From assembly GCF_019399895.1 (NCBI RefSeq), contig NC_091864.1, positions 598,001 through 662,000 of the forward strand: a DNA stretch of 64,000 nt, read 5' to 3'. The stretch comes from Cardiocondyla obscurior. Lineage: Eukaryota > Arthropoda > Insecta > Hymenoptera > Formicidae. This document shows positions 36,701 through 48,288 of this stretch, piece after piece. Positions within the stretch are counted from its first letter, which is position 1. Every line of letters starts with the position of its first letter. The notes under the pieces are model-generated. The model worked only from the letters and a program-made list of their open reading frames with translations, was not told the origin of the DNA and did no database searches. The translations under genes were made by a program, and so were the position numbers.

Positions 36701-39700
36701 CGTTTCCACCTCGCAGTCGCATTATCGGTCTTTTACCGTTGCCGGCGAGCAGCTACTTTCGATCGTTTGCACACGCATCTATAACTGAAAACGCGGAACC
36801 GCTAAAGGACCCGCGCGGCATCTCTGCATTTTACTTTGCCTTATCCTTTTTTTCTTTCCTTTCATTTATTTTCTATTGAGTTTGTGTCTGATCTATTAAA
36901 ATGGATTCTGCAGTGGAAGACACACTTCGGTGATAAAGGGAGAAATTTAACTTCGTTTCGCGAATTGTGAAACTTCGTAATTATCGCTATGCATAAATGT
37001 ATTAATTCGAGTACGTGAAAATATATTCTTCGCGGATAATTTATAGCATTAAATAACGTTTCGCGAAAACGTTATCTAGCGTTATTTAGCGTGGACTCGA
37101 AGCTTTGAGCGGATCTAACTTTCCGCACGAATTTCATCGGGGTTTTTTTTTTTCTTTCTTTTTTTTCCATCGCAGGTTTTACATCTGTTGCGTATCGCAA
37201 AATTGCGTTATGTGCGCACCGTTGTTGTTTCTCCGAAAACAAAATAGTTCGCTCAGTCCCCCGCGCGACTCAGTTATTATCTAATACGTGACTACGTCAA
37301 ACTTTACACAATGACAATTCGAAATGTGCATTCACGGTGAGAAATGGTTGGTATATTTAATCAGGTGTCAAAATTTATGAACATCGAGAGACCACGTCGT
37401 GTTAACGACACTTCGAGGCACCGTTCGCTAAAATTTCACGTCGGGAGAAGTTCGTTGACCCCGATCGGCAAAAAGAACTCGCGAGAGCCCGTCGAGTTCG
37501 CGCCGCGCGTGTCTAACATTTCGGCGTGCTGTTAATTTTTTCGCCAACGGAAGACGTCGAAAAACTTTTTCCCGATCGACCGGATAGTCGCTTCGTGAGA
37601 AATGTGCCGGCCCGCTCGAAGTGACTAGTGAAATGTTTCACCGTCTGACGTCGGTTGAACCGAGGATCGGGGAGTATAGTATTGCCACATACCGTCGGGG
37701 GATCAATTGTTAATTAGCAGACATGTATACTCACATATACGGGGATAACGTCACGTGCTGCGCTTATCTTCCTACTGTTCTCTACCTCGAGCGATATCGT
37801 AAGTACCTTTTACTACTCGAGCCGACGAGCGAGCGAGGCATTCTCGACGTTGCGCAACGACACGCAATTAGAAATTATAACGCTAATTTAATTCCGAATA
37901 AATTTTTTTTTTAACAGGTATCGAATTACATCGCGGCCCGCGCGCGCGGGTGATTAGAGCAGTTTGTTGTAACAGTCGCGGCTGAGAGAAAGAGAGAGAG
38001 AGAAAGACATTTAATCAGTCGCGTGGAGGTTTCGGCCGAGTGAAATTTCGAATTTCGGAGGACCATTGTAATTATTTCTACGGCTTCAGACGTTGGCGCT
38101 CTCCGTTTGTCGCTGGTACGAAGCTATACGCGGATGATGGGAAGGATAATTAATTCGGGAAGTCTACTCGATGCTCGCGAGCTTCCATATGGCGAGCCGC
38201 GTTTAAGCGAGACATACATTTCCGTGTACTTGCAGGCTGTGTCAGCGGGATTAGCGTAATGCTAAGGGCGATCACCGCGCGAAGGCAGCCGGCGAAAAAC
38301 GACGCGTAACGCGAGGCGAAACTTGGGTAAAAAAAAAAAAAAGGGGGAAGGAGGAGATAACAAAAGATTTTGCATAATAAAGCGGTTAAACGTTGCGCAA
38401 GTTGCGCCTGGTTGAGGCTTGTACATGTAAATGCTGCGGCGAGCTTGTCGAATAAACAAAGGGTGAGGGATATCCGGCGCGTCTTCCGGCAAAGCTCGCT
38501 TTTATCTGGCGCGTTTCGAAGAAGAGCTTTATCGATTGGCACGCCGTACGCGACGTGCCGTAGCGTTATTATCAAATTGCATCGGCCGCCGCTGAATTCG
38601 GTGGAGGCTTTAACAAATATTTATCTGCTAGTTTTGCGGGGAGACTTTCGATATATTTATTATTTATCCGTTTTATTTTACCTTTCATGCGGCAATATAC
38701 ATGCGGAATATAGAGACACGTAAAAATATCGTCAATATTTGGATTTCATCACGGCGCAAACGAATCGGAAAAATACGATAATTTCAGAATACTTGCTTAT
38801 TTATCTGCTTTTCACTCGCTAACGAAATAACATTGACAGCACCTTTTTATTTTTTTATTTTTTTCCCTAACAGTTGGCTGTTACGATTTCAAGATATATA
38901 ATATCACTGCGCGCGAAAAACGCATTGTCGGTTTTATTTTCCTCGCATCTGCTGTCCAAGGGACTCAACGTGGAACCAGCTTTTTTGGATAGATAAAAAA
39001 AAGAAGAAAAAAAAAGAATTTTGCGCTGCCAATAAAAAAGAAACGAGGGATTACACGTTTCTAACTGGCGTATCGCCGTGATTTATCCGCGGTCTGTGAT
39101 TTGTCGATCGGCTAACGGCGAACCGGGTAACAACAATTAAAGTGGCGAGATTTAATATTCCGTCGTGCCGTTGCGCGACGATTTACGCGCGGCCGACGAC
39201 GTCGAAGAGCAGAACGGGAAATTGATGCTGTAGCGTCGCGGCGTCACGGTGACACTCGCGAAAGAATTGCCCGGTTTTTCTAGCTTCTCGCGATCCCGGG
39301 GACTATAAAGATTAATTCCGAAGAAGCTGCATGCGCGCAGATTTTTCAAGATCTCTCTCTCTTTCTCTATTTCTCTTTTGCGCGAGTTTTTATGTAATTT
39401 TTTTAAATTTTATACAAGAATTTCTCTCTCTCAAATTCTCTCTGGATGATTTCTCGCCCGCTTGTGTGAATATGAAAGCGACGATCTATTTGAATCGGTA
39501 TACGAGTAAGCCGACAAAGGTTCCTTAAAGCGGAAAAATTCGCAAACGAGAAAGCGGAGGCAAATGACCATCGAGATTATCGCGGTTTTACGCTACGGTT
39601 GGCTCGCACGACCATTGGACTGGCCGGCTGGGGCGGCGGTCCATTTTAACCGTCGTGCGCAAAGCGCGGATTAAATCGGCGGTGTTTGTTGTACTGTCGG

Positions 39701-41151
39701 CTTTTCGGTCTCGCTAGCTCGCTCGCTCGCGATTTTCTACTTTATTGTTCATCGCTTACATCGCCCGCTTGACACGTGGCCGTGATTAATCCCGCAACTG
39801 ACGGACGTTCCGCAAGCTGCCTCCGACTCCGCCGGGCCCGAGCTGGGTAGATTACCATGCACGTGAATTAATAGCGGCCCCGCATATCATATTGTTTAGT
39901 AATTTAAAGCAGCTTATATTTATCTACTTTATCCTGCTTGAAATATTTAGCACTCTTACTCGAAGGCTCTTGTCAGTAATATGCGAATTCAATGCATAAA
40001 CTATCACGTCGGGCTATAAAATATATCGAGGGAGAAACACGTCGACGTAAAATTTCTCGCGGGCAATTTTAGTTTCGGAAATGAATGACCTGCTTCTTCT
40101 CGATATTGTGGCACGATAGCCCCGTTAATTGCCGTGAAATAATAGAAAATATATAGTAGCAATAATCGTCAGAGAAAATAGAAGAATAAGAGTGTTTAAT
40201 GTAGTAGAATCAGAGGGAATAAAAGTAATGCGAGTATAGGATCCGAATGGGAGAAAGAGAGAAAAGGGGGAAGGGCGAGAGACAGTTGTTTCTCCAGAAC
40301 GGAAGGAGTTTCACATTTTCTCATAGTCGAGGCGCAAGGAAAAAGGATTCGCGACGTCGAGTCAACTTTTCCAGCTGCTTCCACTCCGCTTACTCTGTCT
40401 CTCTTCTTTCTGCTCGTTGGCGACCGATTTACCTTCCTCGTCGCCTTTCTTTCTCGAGGAAAAGTATCTTTGCATTTGCCAGCAAATCTACCTTATGCGA
40501 AGCCGCTCTCTCTTTTGGTTGACAATCGTGCGATTAAGAATAAGACGAGCAAGTTGGAAGTGGACGCACATTCCGAGGAAGGAAAAAGAAACGCCAAGCG
40601 ATTTAATTGCAACGAGCTTCCCTATTCTTAATCCGCGCGAGATCTAATTAGTTTTAAACCTCTAGGCCGATAATTACAGTTGGGAAAATTATTTGTTCGA
40701 TATTAAATTATATTGAAAGCTACCGGCTGCAAGTATTTATGAATAAATGGATTGTTAAATGGCTATTGATTGCATTTTTGTTTTTTTTTTTTTTGCCTAT
40801 CCTCACCGGTGCGAAATTTGAGTTGGCTATCGAAAACCATTGCATTTTTCTCTCGTCAACTGCACGTTATGCTGCGTCGTCCAGTTTACTCTTCGCCTCG
40901 CTCTCTCGAGCACCTTTGCATCTGCCAGCTTCCAACCGCTTCGTCGCTACACATGCACGCGATACGATCTTCCCTTTACGTATTCTCTCGGTGTCACCGA
41001 CAGGACGGAAAGAACAAGTTTCATTTTATTTGCCATTTTATCTAGTCTACGTGTTGCCTCGGTAATCTCGATAAGCGCGACCTTTGCGAATCTATTGTTC
41101 GATGACACTTTTAATTAAGGAGAACGTCGAATAGCACGCTCGTTTTCGTCT

Positions 41152-41167
41152 TTATTATTATTATTAT
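41152..41167 (+). repeat. (TTA)n simple repeat
   Basis: Five TTA units run into a poly(T) tract. Confidence 0.8.
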
Positions 41168-43597
41168 TTTTTTTTTTAATTATTTTAATACGCCGCGGAG
41201 TGTTTCATTCTTTGCCATTTGGATTTTATCTTGATCAAAGCGATGCGCGTTCCGCTTGTTTGTTTTTTTTTCTTTCCATGTATGTCTCTCAGATTTCAAT
41301 AAAACAGCCTCTGACGTTACTGAATCATTATATTATCTCACTGTATACGCGACTGCAGCAAAACCCCTCTCTAAGACATGACTTGACAATGCGTACAGAT
41401 GTACAGAGAGAATGCGATTATACATGTGCAGCAGAGCGGGCCAGGTAAAAAGCGGAATAAATATTAACATTTTTTTTTTCTCTTTCTTTCCCAACGGTGT
41501 CACGGACATTAAAAAGCTCGGTCTCTTAACCTTCTGAGTCAGGAATGTTGAAAATTATGTACAAGGACTCATTGCGCGATGTAATTTCTCAAATTATAGT
41601 CCGTTACGTAAAAATTGTTTTACGAAAATTATGAGAGACACTTTTTGTCGTACGGCTTTTCATTAAATTCCGCAAAACGTCGAAATATACCACGTTGGCG
41701 AGGGATTTCTCCCTCCGGCTCCCGCGATTCGTGTAAGCGAACGTTACACGCTTACAGCGATTCATTCCATGGTACATTCTGTTTCCTAATCGCTGCAAGT
41801 GTACCCTCCCTCACTCGGAAGATGAATCGAATCACTATTCTGTGCCTAGCGCAAGGTGAATCCGCAATTATTCAACTACTTTGAATACGTCGAGTTACTA
41901 TCTGGTCCGTCCCTTAATATTACACGGGCGTGCATTGTTCCATCGCCGCTGGTAATTAGAGATAACTAGACTAAATGGTAATTCGGTGCTTCTGATATGC
42001 CTTTCCTCTCGCCGGCATGCGGCCCTGTCGATTGTAAAATAGCGAATCTCGCGGTCCGCATACCATACGGCGTATACTCGAGCTGTGTTTTCTAGCGATA
42101 GTATTCAAGAAAGATAGCAGATTTAACTTAATCGCGCGTAACGCACCGACATTTAACGCAAACTAGCGTATGATTGCGATTAAAAAATTACTACGTACGA
42201 ATATGCATATTGGACTTACATTGGGGAAGCAAAGTATTTATATTTAATATTAAAAGTTATTTTTTCTGATTGGATATAACTAAATCAAATTTATAAATTG
42301 TCAAAATAAAGCTCGAACCGTACGTTATTTGTCTACAACAGACACAGTTGTTTGAATTGATCATATATATATATATTTTTTTTTTTTGCATTGATCTGTA
42401 AATTATTTTATTGAAATTTTTATAAAATTTGATAAAAGCTTTTGTACTTGTAACAATATATTGCATGCATTTCGTATCGGAGGACAAATTTTTACACCTC
42501 AAAAGCTGTGCAAACTCTCTTTTTCGAGATGAAACCTTTGAACAAAGGTTAATGATTTGGATTAATTTGCGTTTTCGTAATGAAACACCAACCTCTTGCT
42601 GTTTTTTCTCCCGTCCCACCCTTTTTTTTTTTTTGTTTTTCTTGTTGGCAGAAATAACGTGTGCGTATCCCTATACAAGCATGGCACGCACAAAAGAAAG
42701 AAAGGGAAAAAGGGATGGAGAATCCAATTACTCGGTATTTACATAATTCCGCAGATACTAGGCGATTTTAAATTTAAAGCAAAGAATGTTTTTTTTATCG
42801 CATAAACGTTTGGAGAATATGAATCATAATTGTCTTACGCAGATTTCTTATTAAATGTCGATTGACGTTTTGCACCCAATTGTCGAGAGAAAAATTTTGC
42901 GCGACTCGCGAGCTCGGGATAATTCGTATTCCGCGGCCCGGTTGTTTACCGTACGCGCACTAGGTATCGCAACGAGCACGGGCATCATGAATTAAACGCT
43001 TTCGCGAATTTACGCGAAACCGGTTTTATGTGATTGCCAGTCGGATTAGATTCGCGAGTGTTTGGTCTCGTTACATGAAATAATTTTGTAAACAATAAAA
43101 CGCGCGCGTGTGCGTGCCGCGTGTATTTTGCAGACCTAAAATACTCACTCGCTACGTCATACATCGTTCAAGTTTGATTTTACACGGCAAACTTTAATTT
43201 GTCCCGATACCTTGTAAACAATTCAATCCGCGATATTTTAGTCTCGCAATTTCGTACGTCGTACGTATCAGACGTGTGCTACTAACGGAGCGTTTGTCCT
43301 TTTTCTGACATTCCGCGTGTACGAGGTAATATACAACGCGAACGGTCGGTGCTCGAGTACACTTTATGGCTCATTTTTCACGAATTTCGCTGACAATCGT
43401 TCCATTTGTCTTTATATAGGATTTTATAAATGTAGATGATAGATGACCGTCTTTTCGCATTTACATATGCTTGATTGACGCGACGTATGCTTGGTATATA
43501 TATATTTTAACATTTGTTACCGAACGCAAATAGGAAATAACTCTTTGGATGCTAAAGAAATTTATCACGCAGTTTAAGTGATTTTTTTTTAACGATA

Positions 43598-43691
43598 CAG
43601 AATTTTTTTAAATAAATTTGAGTAAGCGTGTTTTTTTAAAATATTTATTTTATATTTATTTTGCTTGTTATAATTAAAAAAAAAAATTCTG
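43598..43691. mobile_element. MITE-like element with terminal inverted repeats and TA flanks
   Basis: A 94-bp AT-rich segment begins CAGAATTTTTTT and ends with the inverse, AAAAAAATTCTG. It is flanked on both sides by TA (43596-43597 and 43692-43693), the target used by Tc1/mariner elements. It has no coding capacity. The inverted repeat is short and T-rich, so chance is possible; a multicopy search would decide. Confidence 0.35.
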
Positions 43692-45358
43692 TATTATGGC
43701 CAATTGAGATTTACTTATATAAACGTAAAACTATCGTGTAAATTACAAGCACGATCGAAATTGTTTGTCGGATCTCATTGGGTTCTACATACGTATATGC
43801 ATCAGGTGTATTGCATGTAGCCGAGATTTCTAACTCACGCTTTTGCTCGACAGTTTGTCGATAGTTCGTTTTCCCGGCTAGAATGATGAATTCCGAATTT
43901 ACTGTCATATAAAATAGCGCTGAAGAGCTGTCGGCATTTGCACGCGAGTGCGTCGACCCACATACATGCATATATACATTTATTAAATTAAAAAAAAAAA
44001 AAATATATATATATTCTATGCTTATTAGGTTTCAAGGTAATGTGCAAATTTCCTCATAATATTTGCCGTTTCGGTGACTGCTACGAACGAAATAATTGTC
44101 GAGACTGAGTCGACAACGTGTCTTGCGTCGTTGCGAAATGAGACTGCTCGTAATTCACTTCAATAATTACTGCGCTTTAATTAGACGAACGCAGGGGAGC
44201 TCCCTTTAATTATTGCATGCGAACTATGTCAGCGGTTCGCGTAATGAAAGACGAAAATAACGATATGCCGCCCTTCTGATGCCATTGTTTTAGATCAGAC
44301 TTTGAATAAAAACGTAAACCAAATTAGACGCGGCCTACAATTCTGAATTGCCAGCTCTCGCAGAAAAGCTCGTGTCACGCGTTCAGTCAGTTATGTGTGG
44401 GATTTAAGATACACCGTCAAAATAATGGTCAATTTTTTTTTTTAATTTACGTTATTAATTCAGATATTTTTTAAGATTGCGCTCAATAATTTTGTTCGTC
44501 ACCTACTCGCCGGAAAAGTCTGCAGAGTAACTTTCGGTATCGATATATAAGTAATAATTATAGTTCCTACGTATACATTGTCGCCCACGTCACGCTCGTC
44601 TCCTGAAAAGTGGCGACGTGACGGGATCAACTTGACAAACGTTCAGGGAAACGTATCCCTTTTCTTGATGCAAGTCCAAGACCGTGGGGACTATAAGGGC
44701 TCGGCGAACATGAGCCCTTCACGGGGCGTGACGAGCTCGTTCGCCTCGTACTCGTGAAAATCGAGCGCGGCGACGCGCCTCGTAAAAGAGATACGGCGTT
44801 ATAATTCACAAAGCACGACATGCAGCCGGATGAACCATAAAGCCAGGATAAACGGCCATACTTGGCATAGTTTCAGTGTCGTTCTCGCGAGGGTGAGTGA
44901 CGTGCTCATTGCCGCGTTATTAGCAACTGAGAAATTTCGCTTCCTTTCGTTCTCCTGTCTCCACTTCTCGCCCCCGTGTCTCATCTGATCTCATGGATCT
45001 ACACTCTCGCACGCGGAAGCTTGCACAGATGAGATCAGTCTACTCGAACCTTCATATAATCGGCTACCTACACGCTAAGCTTTACGTCTATCTTTCTCTT
45101 TTTCTTTCGTTGAAACTGAATTTTTTTTTGCAACGGTACGGCGTAAACGGCATTCTCGCGCAATATTGCTAATTAAACGCGAATCGCACGTCTTTTGAAT
45201 TTTTTCCTTTGTCCGTGCTGCTTTTCTTTCATTTTGCACGCGGATCATAACGCTTGATAATTTTATACAGTACTAGAAGAAGTCATACGCGCGCTACGCG
45301 CGCGCTATTTTTTGAAGGACCCCAATTACAAACTACAAAAAAAAATCATGCGACTCAC

Positions 45359-45799
45359 CGATCTGCATGAGCTTCAGCGGAGTTGAAGATTTCTGCCGGT
45401 GACTGTAACATAAAAAGAAAAATATTAATGTAGACATGAATATTAGTTAATCAAATTAATAAAAAAAAAAAGTAAAAGTTGATATTTAATAAAGATTTTA
45501 TAAAAGAAATTTATGCTCACCTAAGAGTTGCTCCGCCGATGCAGGATGCCTCCTGAGCCTGCTCATCCTCTCAGATGGGACGTGACGAGCCATCCTTCCG
45601 CGCACAAGTAACTCGCGAACGCGTCCGGGTGAAGCTACAATCGCGAAAATTACTTAACAAATTTTTCGACACTCTCGAATAAAAAAGAATCGTAAAAAAA
45701 CGCCCGTAACTATCGGCAGCCCCGAACGACCGACGAACTGGCTGCTGTTCGTATTCGTATAATTTCGGCGAGCGACCCTTTTCTCCTTCGGATTTTTAT
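45359..45799 (-). other. duplicated two-exon unit, copy 2, with an inserted repeat
   Basis: Exon a2 (45799-45521, 279 nt) starts at the same ATAAAAATCC as a1 after a CTTAG acceptor and ends GCAACTCTTAG|GTGAGC. Exon b2 (45402-45359, 44 nt) follows the same TGTTACAG-like acceptor (GTTACAG) and ends GCAGATCG|GTGAGT. The last part of a2 clearly matches a1 (shared GGCGGAGCAAC near the 3' end), and intron sequence downstream of b1 and b2 also matches (TTTTTGTAG). The extra length of a2 is largely the segment that recurs at 59.9 kb. Product unknown. The reading frames are not conserved with copy 1, which argues for a non-coding or decaying duplicate. Confidence 0.4.
45726..45754 (+). repeat. dispersed repeat, copy 1 (inside exon a2)
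   Basis: The 29-base core ACGACCGACGAACTGGCTGC... matches 59890-59918 at 27 of 29 positions in the same orientation, and looser similarity extends to the right through a GGCGAG motif. The core contains an imperfect palindrome (GAAC-GGCTGC-GTTC). It accounts for part of the extra length of exon a2. Family unknown. Confidence 0.6.
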
Positions 45800-45839
45800 C
45801 TAAGCAGAATTCTTGTTTCGCTCAGATAAAAATCCGAAG
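45786..45839. repeat. perfect 16-bp inverted repeat around a splice acceptor
   Basis: CTTCGGATTTTTATCT (45786-45801) is repeated as its exact reverse complement at 45824-45839, with a 22-base loop. On the minus strand the inner arm includes the acceptor and first bases of exon a2. The RNA could fold into a hairpin hiding that splice site. Confidence 0.8.
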
Positions 45840-46145
45840 AAGTGCTGAGCTGAAATAATATCAACGTAAATTCCATACAAGTGTATGCAATTTACATTGA
45901 TATCTGAAATTGGAATTAGGACAATTTATAATTTATTAGACATTTTTTTAATTTACCTATAATGACCTATATAATTTTAAAAGTTTTATTATATTAGATT
46001 ACCGGCGCGGAGTATTATATTTTATTTTATTTAACATTTAATTATTATCACGTACTAATATAAGGGTGCCGCGGATAATATAAAAGTGTTTGCCCACCCG
46101 AAATGCTACTAAATAAAATCTACAAAAAGAAAACGTGCAACTCAC

Positions 46146-46419
46146 GGATATGCAGGCGGCGGAGTGTTGGTAAGGTGATCTGTAACAAATAAATAAAAAG
46201 AATTAAATTGTAGGGATCTCAATAATTATTTAAAAAAAAAAGATTATAAATTAAGTTTTACAAACAGCAAAGATAAATTAAAAATTGATCCTTACCAATG
46301 GGTTGCTCCGCCGGAGCCCGATGCCTTTCCTAGGCCTCCTCCTCCTCTCAGCACTGGCCACTCCAACGGGAATGTTTGGCTGGTGCTCCTTCGAGGAAAG
46401 TTTTCCTCTGGATTTTTAT
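46146..46419 (-). other. duplicated two-exon unit, copy 1 (upstream on the minus strand)
   Basis: Two exon-like segments are seen on the minus strand. Exon a1 (46419-46296, 124 nt) follows a TTTCAG acceptor and ends ACCCATTG|GTAAGG. Exon b1 (46179-46146, 34 nt) follows TGTTACAG and ends CATATCC|GTGAGT. The intron between them is AT-rich and 116 nt long. Spliced a1+b1 can be read open in one frame (ending LITLPTLRRLHI); a second frame, open in a1 alone (beginning DKNPEENF), hits a stop at the junction. No frame resembles a protein I know. It may be a fast-evolving peptide, a non-coding RNA or decayed exons. The clean splice signals and the second copy at 45.36-45.80 kb are the reasons to list it. 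Confidence 0.45.
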
Positions 46420-47195
46420 CTGAAACAGAAAAAAGTTTTATTTGGTTAGTAAAAATGACGAACATTGAATGTTGCGTTACAAATAATTCGATACCTTGCT
46501 GCATAAGCATTTTTTTTTTTAACTGATATGCATTCTGAGATTTACGCGAAAAAATATATACCTATTTCCGATATTTTACAACAAACGTTTACGAATCTAT
46601 CAGGAACTGGAAAATCTAGATACAGTCGTTGCGAATAAAGAGCATAACGCATGCAATAATAAAAGTATAATATTCCTTTTCATATTTTATTGCCACATTT
46701 TACCTCTCATGCATAGTAAAAAGAACAAATTTTATTACAAAACAATTTTGATGAATTAATAAATTCGACGTTAAAAATGTATATTTTTCCGCGGATATAT
46801 TTCACGTTTTTCTTTTACGAGGTTTGCTAGTTTTAATAAAATCACGTAAACAGAACAACTCGATATTTGCAATGTTTCATAAGATGAGCTGCTACTTTTT
46901 TCTCTCATATTTTTTTAACTCTCTCTCTCTCCGTCTCTCATCGTTTTTATAAAAAAATGTTTGATATCGAAGAAGCGTCTTCCGACAAAGTTTCGTATTC
47001 TCATCGTGAATCATAAAATAGAAACAAAGTGGAAAATTGTGAAATATTATAATAAATACGTATTATTATCTGATAAAACATACCTATTTGTAATTTTCTT
47101 TATTAATGGAACATTCGTTTTCTGAGGGAAAAATTCTATTTGTATATCGTTAAAGAAACCGCCTAGCTTTTCTAATATTTTTTTCATATGTTTAG
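46420..47195. other. AT-rich DNA between the minus-strand unit and the dlg1 exon
   Basis: A plus-strand dlg1 intron end with a TTTCATATGTTTAG acceptor at its right edge. A CT-repeat lies near 46921. No other feature. Confidence 0.6.
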
Positions 47196-47327
47196 AAGCT
47201 CATCGAGCTCTGGAGCTTTTGGAGGATTATCATGCCAAGCTGACGAGGCCGCAGGACAAGCAGCTACGTTTAGCGATCGAGCGCGTCATACGGATCTTCA
47301 AGAGCAGACTTTTCCAGGCGCTGCTAG
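47196..47327 (+). CDS. dlg1: discs large 1, internal exon encoding most of the L27 domain (partial gene)
   Basis: This 132-nt exon is bounded by a TTTAG acceptor (AG at 47194-47195) and a GTAAGT donor (from 47328). It begins with the last two bases of a codon and ends with the first base of the next. The 43 full codons begin AHRALELLEDYHAK, pass through IERVIRIFKSR and end FQALL. This is the L27 heterodimerisation domain at the N-terminus of Dlg1/SAP97-type MAGUKs; in the fly protein it follows a short MPVKKQ-like start and is followed by DIQEFYE. L27 binds the L27 of partners such as Lin-2/CASK or Metro-type proteins at septate junctions and synapses. I found neither the preceding start exon nor the following exon in the window, so the flanking introns are long: over 16 kb downstream, and up to 47 kb upstream within the window. 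The PDZ, SH3 and guanylate-kinase parts must lie beyond 64000. Isoforms lacking L27 exist in flies, so this exon may be alternatively used. Confidence 0.93.
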
Positions 47328-48139
47328 GTAAGTCACTTTATTTCTTTCATTAAAATTTTTTTATACTTGAAATATCAACGATTCTTTTTCACTTTTACGA
47401 TCATGTCTATTGAAGATGGTTCATTTACACTGTAGTTATTATTTAATGAAATCGAGGCAATTAACCAAGAAAAAAAAAAGAAACCAATTATCCGTTAAAT
47501 AAGCATACGAATTGAGACGCATTTTTTTTCTCTGATCTTTCGCTTCTTTTGAAATTTTTGTGCGAAAGTGGGAAACGTCAAAATCGATTTAATTAATATA
47601 ATTGAAACGACGGACGCGTCGTTGAATCGAAGAGCTTAGAATCTCTCTTTGCGAAATATCGATACGCCTAAAAGTTCTTTCTCACAAGGGGAAAGGAAAA
47701 GGTCCCGGGTCCGTCATTATTTATTGGAGTTGGCATGTCGCTCTTCGAAGATTTCTCGCGCCATTGTTGCGCGAGATAAAACGTCACTACAGCGCCAGCG
47801 ATTTATTCTCCCCGATTCTTCCCGCGGCCAATATTTCTCTCTCTCTTTCTCTCTTTCCGTGTTCGCATTTTTGAAAAAAAAAAAAATCTATAAAAAAATC
47901 AGATTCTAAACTAACTTTTAACAGCCTAGCTCTTTCCGCGTTGGAAATACACGCGACAGCCTCGCTTGAAAATTCACTCGCGTGTCAAATCGATTCGCAC
48001 GCCTGCCAAAATACGTCCTTTCCATTTTTTTCGTGTCCCGTCATACGTGGTACGCCGAGTATTTTGTTCTAAGCTTGCACGGCCGCCGCTCCAGCTTCCG
48101 CATCGGAGATTAGTCGCCATGCATTTGAGACTATAATAC
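47328..48139 (+). other. start of the intron after the dlg1 L27 exon
   Basis: Begins with a consensus GTAAGT donor. A CT-rich microsatellite near 47836-47856 and a poly(A) run near 47875-47886 are seen; no exon encoding the expected DIQEFYE continuation is present. Confidence 0.7.
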
Positions 48140-48288
48140 CCAAACGCGTTCATATGTGCCACCAGCACCGCGGCTGGCGTGTTACCATCGATATAGACCC
48201 TGTCCGCGAACTCGTGCTCTACCAGCTTTTGACACAATAGAGCCAAGATTATACCGTCCTTATCGGGATCATCAAATGACGGATGCGA
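48140..48288 (-). CDS. unidentified exon-like reading frame
   Basis: On the minus strand, an acceptor-like CGACTTAG (AG at 48289-48290) is followed by an open frame beginning SHPSFDDPDKDGIILALLCQ and continuing through KLVEHEFADRVYIDGNT to AHMNAFG. A weak donor, TTTGG|GTATTA, would end it at 48140; the frame itself stays open to 47974. Its residue composition is balanced and protein-like, unlike the arginine- and serine-rich random frames around it. There is no in-frame ATG near the start, so it would be an internal exon or a gene relic. I do not recognise the family. DPDKDG resembles an EF-hand loop start, but that alone proves nothing. It lies about 0.8 kb downstream of the dlg1 exon on the opposite strand. 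Confidence 0.35.

Larger units (their letters stand above)
30081..45358. other. no recognised gene; likely dlg1 intron with CpG-dense islands
   Basis: It contains the palindrome at 30.8 kb, a CpG-rich G-quadruplex block at 33.6-34.2 kb, and the MITE-like element at 43.6 kb. Acceptor-like tracts occur at 34301 (TTTTCCAG) and 37918 (TTTTAACAG), but no exon with recognisable protein follows. Many frames of 60-165 codons exist, especially in GC-rich parts. None has a known motif. Confidence 0.55.

Noticed and set aside
45288..45307. Short GC-rich palindromic run (CGCGCGCTACGCGCGCGC)
   Set aside because: It is too short and simple to call an element; alternating CG in CpG-rich DNA gives such palindromes by chance.
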